A stretch of DNA of 64,000 nt. Origin: DASUPK01 sp963724665 (GTDB lineage Bacteria > Actinomycetota > Thermoleophilia > Solirubrobacterales > 70-9). The notes below the pieces were generated by a model. That model did no database searches. It had not been told where the DNA came from and saw only the letters and a program-made list of their open reading frames with translations. How positions within the stretch are numbered: position 1 is the stretch's first letter; each line of letters opens with the position of its first letter. Of this stretch, positions 59,246 to 64,000 are shown in pieces. Location: assembly GCA_963724665.1 (NCBI GenBank), contig CAVRVH010000012.1:620001-684000 (forward strand), in the 5' to 3' direction. A program made the position numbers and the translations under genes.

Positions 59246-61125
59246 ACACCGAACGGACCGCCCGTCCCCCGCTGCGTGGCCTGATCGGCTTCAACGTGCT
59301 CAGCGGGATCCTGCTCGGGGTCGTCGGCTTCTACTTCGGCTGGTGGCTGGGCCACCAGATCCATTTCACCAACTACGCGTACGTCGCCGACACGGGACAG
59401 AACGACATTGCGCTCTTCCTGGGTTATCTGTTCTTCGTCGTCGGGTTCCTGGTGGGGCTCGGGTATCTCAGGTACCCCCTGGCGAGGATGATCGGGCGGG
59501 AGCCGTCACACCACGAGAACGAGGAAGGCGGCATCCGCCGCTACTTCGGTCTCTGCACCGACCACAAGGTGATCGGGTTGCAGTACCTGGTGGGGATCGG
59601 CCTCTTCTTCTTCATCGGCGGAGTGAACGCGATGCTGATCAGGGCCGAGCTTCTGCGTCCCTCGCCCCAGCTCTTCGGTGCCGGGAACTACCTGACGATC
59701 GTCAGCCTCCACGGGGCGATGATGATGGGGATCATGACCTCGGGCATTCTCGGCCCGTTCGCCAACTACTTCGTACCACTGATGATCGGCGCGAAGCGGA
59801 TGGCCTTCCCGCGGATCGAATCGCTCACCTTCTGGCTGTTGATGGCGGCCGGGGCGGTCCTCACAAGCGCCGTCTTCTTCGGCGGCCTTCCGACCGGCTG
59901 GACCGGATACGGGCCACTCAACGACCAGGCGAACATGGGGATGGACTCGTACATCATCTTCTTCATCCTCGTCGGGGTCTCGATGACGCTCCTCGGGCTC
60001 AACCTGATCGCGACGATCGTGACGATGCGGGCACCCGGGTTGACCTGGGGGCGGCTGCCCATCTTCTGCTGGGGAGCTATCTCGACATCCGGTCTGATGG
60101 TGCTCGCGGCGCCCGTGCTCGCGGCCGTCCTGCTGATGGTGGGGCTCGACCGGACCGCGCAGACCTCGTTCTTCCAGGCGCCCTCGGGAGGCAGCCCGTA
60201 CCTCTTCGAGAACCTGTTCTGGTTCTTCGGCCATCCGGAGGTCTACGTGTTAGCCCTGCCCGGGTTCGGGATCCTCCTCGAGATCCTGCCGGTGTTCGCC
60301 CGCAAGCCGCTCTGGGGCTATCGCCTCGCGGTGGCGGGGATGCTCGGCGTGGCGCTACTGAGCTTCTTCGTCTGGCAGCACCACCTGTTCGTCAGCGGCA
60401 TCAACTCAGCGCTGCGCCCGTTCTACATGCTCTCCACGGAGGTGATCTCGATACCCACCGGATTCATCTTCCTCTGTGGGATGGCGACGCTCTGGAGGGC
60501 GAGCATCCGCTACACGGTGCCGATGCTCTTCTGCCTGGCCTGGTTCTTCAACTTCTTCATCGGCGGAATCTCGGGGGTATTCCTGTCGGATACCCCGAGC
60601 GATGTCAGCACCCACGGCAGCTTCTTCGTCATGGCCCATTTCCACTACACGATCATGGGCGGCCTGATCTTCACGTTCTTCGCGGCGATCTACTACTGGG
60701 TGCCGAAGATGACGGGGTTCCGGTTCAACGAGAGACTGGCGAAGATCCACTTCTGGTCGATGTTCATCGCCTTCAACTCGACCTTTGGCCCGCTGTTCGC
60801 CGCCGGGCTGCTGGGGATGCCGCGGCGAGTGTCCACCTACGCGTCGAGCCTCCAGCCGCTCAACATCTGGGTGTCGGTGTCCGCCTTCGTCCTCGGGTTA
60901 TCGATGCTGGTCTTCCTGGCCAACGTCCTCTACTCGCTTGTGATCGTCCGCAAGCCGGCGGAGGCGAACCCGTGGGACTCCAAGTCGCTCGAGTGGCAGC
61001 TTCCGACGCCGGTGCCTGTGCACAACTTCGACAAGATTCCGGTGATCGACTCGGAGCCCTATGACTACGGAACCCCACCCCCGCCGCCCAGACCCGCGAA
61101 GGCACCCGCGGCGGCACCCGGATAA
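59242..61125 (+). CDS. coxA: Cytochrome c oxidase subunit I
   Basis: 627 residues. Haem a His in SLHGAMMMG; CuB and Tyr region WFFGHPEVYVLALPGFGI with the His-Tyr pair; WQHHLFVSG (two His of CuB); HFHYTIMGG (haem a3 and a His). Two additional helices precede the normal core (residues about 8-80). These come before the CTDHKVIGLQYLVG start of other subunits I, as in some caa3-type enzymes. The C-terminal 30 residues are Pro/Ala-rich. Confidence 0.95.
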   Translation: MNTERTARPPLRGLIGFNVLSGILLGVVGFYFGWWLGHQIHFTNYAYVADTGQNDIALFLGYLFFVVGFLVGLGYLRYPLARMIGREPSHHENEEGGIRRYFGLCTDHKVIGLQYLVGIGLFFFIGGVNAMLIRAELLRPSPQLFGAGNYLTIVSLHGAMMMGIMTSGILGPFANYFVPLMIGAKRMAFPRIESLTFWLLMAAGAVLTSAVFFGGLPTGWTGYGPLNDQANMGMDSYIIFFILVGVSMTLLGLNLIATIVTMRAPGLTWGRLPIFCWGAISTSGLMVLAAPVLAAVLLMVGLDRTAQTSFFQAPSGGSPYLFENLFWFFGHPEVYVLALPGFGILLEILPVFARKPLWGYRLAVAGMLGVALLSFFVWQHHLFVSGINSALRPFYMLSTEVISIPTGFIFLCGMATLWRASIRYTVPMLFCLAWFFNFFIGGISGVFLSDTPSDVSTHGSFFVMAHFHYTIMGGLIFTFFAAIYYWVPKMTGFRFNERLAKIHFWSMFIAFNSTFGPLFAAGLLGMPRRVSTYASSLQPLNIWVSVSAFVLGLSMLVFLANVLYSLVIVRKPAEANPWDSKSLEWQLPTPVPVHNFDKIPVIDSEPYDYGTPPPPPRPAKAPAAAPG

Positions 61126-61127
61126 CG

Positions 61128-61743
61128 ATGGTCAAGCTCCCAGGAAGAGGACGGCAAGAGAGCTCGGCCGACGGGCCGTTCGACGAGCCGCCGGAGGTCC
61201 ACGAGCGGAACCTCTGGCTCGGCGCCCGCGTGATCGCCGGGACGACGATCATGTTCTTCGCTGCATTCGTGTTTGCGTACTTCTACCTGCGCTCGCTAAA
61301 CAACAGCAACGAGTGGCGCCCGGCGGGCGTCGACCCGCCGCAGAGGTATGGGATCTCAGTCGTCCTCCTCTTCGTCGCCAGCGCCGGCCTCCTGACCTAC
61401 GCGTCCTGGGCGGCACGTGAGAAGCGCGAGTTGGCTGGCTGCGGCGGGGACGGCACTCGCGCTCGGGCTCGCCGGTTGCGTGGTGCAGGTGTTCGAATAC
61501 GCGAATGTCCACTTCAGTCCGACCGACGGTGGCTACGCGAGCGTGTTCATCGGCTGGACCACCCTCTTCGTCGTCTTCGTGATCCTCACCATGTACTGGG
61601 TCGAGATCCTCTTCGCCGAGGGTGTGCGCAATCGAGGCGCGGAGGAGGCGACCGTGCCGGCCGGGCTGGGCGACGCCGCCTTCTACTGGGGCCTGCTGGC
61701 GGGCATCGGGGTGCTCTCCTGGGCGATCCTCTACCTGTTCTGA
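61128..61743 (+). pseudogene. coxC: Cytochrome c oxidase subunit III, split by a frame break
   Basis: The front part (61128 to about 61432) encodes VHERNLWLGARVIAGTTIMFFAAFVFAYFYLRSLN and GISVVLLFVASAGLLTYASWAAREKRE. The rest continues in the +1 frame from about 61417: WLAAAGTALALGLAGCVVQVFEYANVHFSPTDGGY, then FIGWTTLFVVFVILTMYWVEILFAEG and a last helix to 61743. Joined they make a normal five- to six-helix subunit III of about 205 residues. One base gained or lost near 61417-61435 explains the split. Either an assembly error, or two coupled genes (GTG 61417 as second start), or a real mutation. Confidence 0.8.
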
Positions 61744-61746
61744 GCC

Positions 61747-62610
61747 GTGCCCTCGGCGACGCTGCCTTTCAGCTGGACCACCGACCCGGCGCTCCTCTGG
61801 GTGATCCTCGCCGCGTGGCTCTACTGGCTGGGCGGTCGCGGGGTGCGGCCGCAGCCATCCCCAGCGCGCCGCTGGCGAATGGCCGCCTTCATCACCGGGC
61901 TCGCGACGATCGTCGTGGCCCTCGCATCGCCGATCGACGATTGGGCCGCAAAGCTCCAGTGGGCGCACATGCTCCAGCACGTGCTTCTGCTGCTCGTTGC
62001 CCCTCCGTTGCTGGCGCTGGCCCGGCCGTGGAACAGGATGTGGCGGGGGCTGCCGCTCGGCCTTCGCCGGCAGGTCGCGCACGAGGTCACCCGAGGCCGC
62101 TGGTCGGACGGCCTGCGCCGGACTGCGCGGTTCCTCGGCGATCCGGTCCCATCCTGGCTGCTGTTCTCGGTCACACTCGCCGCCTGGCACATCCCGTTCG
62201 CGTACGACGCGACCCTGCGCTTTTCGCTGGTCCACGCCGCGGAGCACGCGCTCTTCTTCGGTACGGGCCTGCTCTTCTGGACGCGGGTGATCGACTCGCC
62301 GCCCTGGCGATCGCCGCTCCCCGACGGAGTCCGCGCCGTCTACGTTGCGTCGGCGATGGTGGTCAGCTGGCTGCTCGCGATCGTTCTCGCCTTCGCCAGC
62401 TCGCCCCTGTACGCCCCCTACGCGGCGGAGGCGACCCGACCCGGCGGGATCAGCGCGCTCACGGACCAGCAGTTCGCCGCCGGGGTGATGTGGGTGCCCG
62501 GCTCGATCCCGTTCACGATTGCAATCATCTTCATCATCTACCGCTGGCTGGAGCCCGAGCGTGCGCGCGACCCGGCTCCCCGCGCCCGCGCGCTCGCCGG
62601 AAACCCGTGA
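61747..62610 (+). CDS. ctaG: Cytochrome c oxidase assembly factor (CtaG family)
   Basis: 287 residues from GTG. Seven predicted helices. The caa3-assembly pattern appears: SPIDDWAAKLQWAHMLQHVLLLLVAPPLLAL, then AAWHIPFAYDATLRFSLVHAAEHALFFGTGLLFW, whose His residues probably bind copper. Belongs to the caa3-type CtaG (membrane) family, not the Cox11 family. Four bp after coxC. Confidence 0.9.
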   Translation: MPSATLPFSWTTDPALLWVILAAWLYWLGGRGVRPQPSPARRWRMAAFITGLATIVVALASPIDDWAAKLQWAHMLQHVLLLLVAPPLLALARPWNRMWRGLPLGLRRQVAHEVTRGRWSDGLRRTARFLGDPVPSWLLFSVTLAAWHIPFAYDATLRFSLVHAAEHALFFGTGLLFWTRVIDSPPWRSPLPDGVRAVYVASAMVVSWLLAIVLAFASSPLYAPYAAEATRPGGISALTDQQFAAGVMWVPGSIPFTIAIIFIIYRWLEPERARDPAPRARALAGNP

Positions 62611-62626
62611 CCTAGGAGGGAACAGG

Positions 62627-62761
62627 ATGCCGCTCCCGTCGAACATCATCGCCATCACGGTCGCCGGACAGGGCGTCCTCACCTGGGCGATCCCGCTCTT
62701 CATCTTCCTCGCGGTCCTGGTCTGGTACATGCTGCTGCTGATCCGGCGCCACTCCGAGTGA
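62627..62761 (+). CDS. 44-residue single-helix membrane peptide in the oxidase operon
   Basis: Starts ATG after CCTAGGAGGGAACAGG, a strong ribosome site, and ends RRHSE. MPLPSNIIAITVAGQGVLTWAIPLFIFLAVLVWYMLLLI is nearly all hydrophobic. Position and size resemble small accessory subunits of haem-copper oxidases. It is too short for most gene finders but well supported by its ribosome site. Confidence 0.7.
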   Translation: MPLPSNIIAITVAGQGVLTWAIPLFIFLAVLVWYMLLLIRRHSE

Positions 62762-62789
62762 CGCCGGGGCATCGGTCCGCCCCGGATCG

Positions 62790-63431
62790 ATGAGCGGCCG
62801 CCGGACCGGGCTCCGGGCGGGAGGCCTGGTCGTCCTGGCGGCGGTCGTCGTCGGGGTCGGTGCCGGAGTCGTGATCCACTCGCTGAACTCCGGAGGTGGC
62901 TCGAGCAGGCACGACAATCCGCCGGGCCTGCACGGCCAGGCGACCTGGAATCCCGGGGAGAGGGCCGCCCCGGATTTTCTGCTGCCGGACCAGAGCGGCC
63001 GGCCGGTCTCGCTTCGATCGCTGCGGGGCCGCACCGTGATGCTCGCCTTCTTCAGCTCGCGCTGCCGCCAGGCCTGTGCCCCGGAGATACGGTCGCTGCG
63101 CACGGCCCTCCGGCTGCTCCCGCCGCCCGCTCGGCCGGCGCTGGTCATCGTCAGCCGCGACGCATCCCACGACACGCCCCAATCGACGCGGGCGGCCGTC
63201 GCTCGCTGGGGCCTGGGATCGACAACCGCCTGGCACTGGCTGCTCGGCTCGGGGAAGCAGCTGGCTCCCGTGCTCAGGTCGTACCGAATCGATGACAGTG
63301 CGGCCGGCGGAACCGCTGCAGCGCCGGTCTATCTCATAGACCGGGAGGGCTTCGAGCGCGCCGGCCTCCTCTATCCGTTCCCGCCCGGCTGGCCGGCCGG
63401 GGATCTGCGCATCCTCGCCGCGGAGGGGTGA
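62790..63431 (+). CDS. Membrane-anchored thioredoxin-fold protein (AhpC/TSA-Sco type)
   Basis: 213 residues. One N-terminal helix (about 11-30), then APDFLLPDQSGRPVSLRSLRGRTVMLAFFSSRCRQACAPEIRSL. The Cys pair is C-x3-C (CRQAC), as in Sco-type copper chaperones, but the later conserved His of Sco is not clear. External; probably reduces or metallates CuA. Followed by a second Sco-like gene. Confidence 0.85.
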   Translation: MSGRRTGLRAGGLVVLAAVVVGVGAGVVIHSLNSGGGSSRHDNPPGLHGQATWNPGERAAPDFLLPDQSGRPVSLRSLRGRTVMLAFFSSRCRQACAPEIRSLRTALRLLPPPARPALVIVSRDASHDTPQSTRAAVARWGLGSTTAWHWLLGSGKQLAPVLRSYRIDDSAAGGTAAAPVYLIDREGFERAGLLYPFPPGWPAGDLRILAAEG

Positions 63432-63475
63432 TCGGTCGCTGAGGCGTTCCCCGCCATGGTCGGGGCGCAATACTT

Positions 63476-64000
63476 GTGAGCGCCTTGGTCAACCATGCTC
63501 GCCGATGGCTTCGAGGCGCAGGCTCGGGTCTGACGCTCACGCTGGTGGCGGCGTGCGTCGCCGCCGTCCTGGGTGGCTGCGGTGGTGGTGGCGGCGGGAC
63601 GTCTGCGGGCACGAGCCCCAAGTTCGCGGGGGTGCGTGCCGAGCCGACAAAGCAGGCCCCGCCGCTCGCTCTTCGGGACTCGCTCGGTCATCCGGTGAAT
63701 ATCGACCAGTACCGGGGCAAGGCTGTGCTGGTGACCTTCATCTACGACCACTGTCCGGACATCTGCCCGCTGATGGTCGGCAACCTCCACAACGCTCAGG
63801 CGGAGCTCGGACCGGAGGCCGCCAAGGTGCAGATCATCGCCGTGTCCGTGGATCCACGCGGCGATACGCCGAAGACGGTCGCGGCCTTCCTGAGAGCGCA
63901 TCGGATGACCGGCCGCATGGAGTACCTGATCGGTTCCAGTCCGCAGTTGGAGAAGGTGTGGCGCGACTGGAGCATCCTCTCGAAGGCGACGCCGACGAAC
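63476..64000 (+). CDS. Sco-family copper chaperone lipoprotein (partial)
   Basis: 174 residues visible from GTG 63476; the 3' end is outside. Signal with lipobox VLGGC (Cys about 38), then PPLALRDSLGHPVNIDQYRGKAVLVTFIYDHCPDICPLMVGNL with the copper-binding C-x3-C (CPDIC), and IIAVSVDPRGDTPKTVAAFLRAH. Delivers copper to CuA of subunit II. Last visible gene of the oxidase operon. Confidence 0.9.
   Translation, partial: MSALVNHARRWLRGAGSGLTLTLVAACVAAVLGGCGGGGGGTSAGTSPKFAGVRAEPTKQAPPLALRDSLGHPVNIDQYRGKAVLVTFIYDHCPDICPLMVGNLHNAQAELGPEAAKVQIIAVSVDPRGDTPKTVAAFLRAHRMTGRMEYLIGSSPQLEKVWRDWSILSKATPTN

Overview
The window looks like a high-GC actinomycete chromosome, most probably class Thermoleophilia (Solirubrobacterales-like). 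The pointers are high GC, many GTG/TTG starts, an F420-type nitroreductase, two wax-ester synthase/DGAT genes, a caa3-like oxidase operon with CtaG, secreted proteins ending in Lys/Cys-rich tails, and above all a family of SnoaL/NTF2-like proteins that begin MS(E/Q)ENVE and end EAAGL(S/R)E. This placement is inference; there is no rRNA or other marker in the window.

Layout. 1-17.1 kb is ordinary chromosome: the start of a nuo operon (nuoA-B-C, minus strand), a VOC protein divergent from an HxlR regulator, flavin reductase, cytochrome c lipoprotein, serS with an apparent ACG start, a NarL-type response regulator, msrB, tRNA-Ser(UGA), a GGDEF-EAL protein, an alanine-racemase-fold enzyme, tRNA-Ser(GCU), an L,D-transpeptidase, a WS/DGAT, a hydroxyacid oxidase and an acyltransferase, ending at an intact tRNA-Arg(ACG).

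17.1-57.2 kb is an accreted region. The 3' part of tRNA-Arg is repeated at 19.14, 32.31, 33.05 and 57.16 kb, and a tRNA-His 3' half lies at 34.66 kb. Each is preceded by a short direct doublet spaced 11-12 bp. No integrase gene remains. From 21 to 34.5 kb there is a one-directional array of SnoaL cassettes with near-constant ends and variable middles, separated by two kinds of small hairpin (H1, H2). In most copies the hairpin stands exactly 16 bp before a GATACT box that sits just ahead of the ATG. Several cassettes are relics, and one neighbouring pair has become a single double-domain gene by loss of a stop and a start codon. Exported proteins with cationic tails are mixed in. From 34.7 to 37.8 kb comes a membrane electron-transfer cluster (ferric-reductase-like protein, ferredoxin, ApbE). 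It is followed by a flavin monooxygenase, a multicopper oxidase carrying two CPMHPE metal-binding modules, MMPL and NRAMP-type transporters and a class II aldolase. The last part, before the tRNA-Arg scar at 57.2 kb, holds ppdK, a CitE lyase, a MaoC hydratase and a CaiB/BaiF protein very like mesaconyl-CoA isomerase, which fit a glyoxylate/propionyl-CoA assimilation branch.

57.2-64 kb is chromosome again: a cytochrome oxidase operon (cupredoxin-like protein, coxB, coxA, coxC with a frame break, ctaG, a 44-residue membrane peptide, and two Sco-like thioredoxin-fold proteins, the last one cut by the window end).
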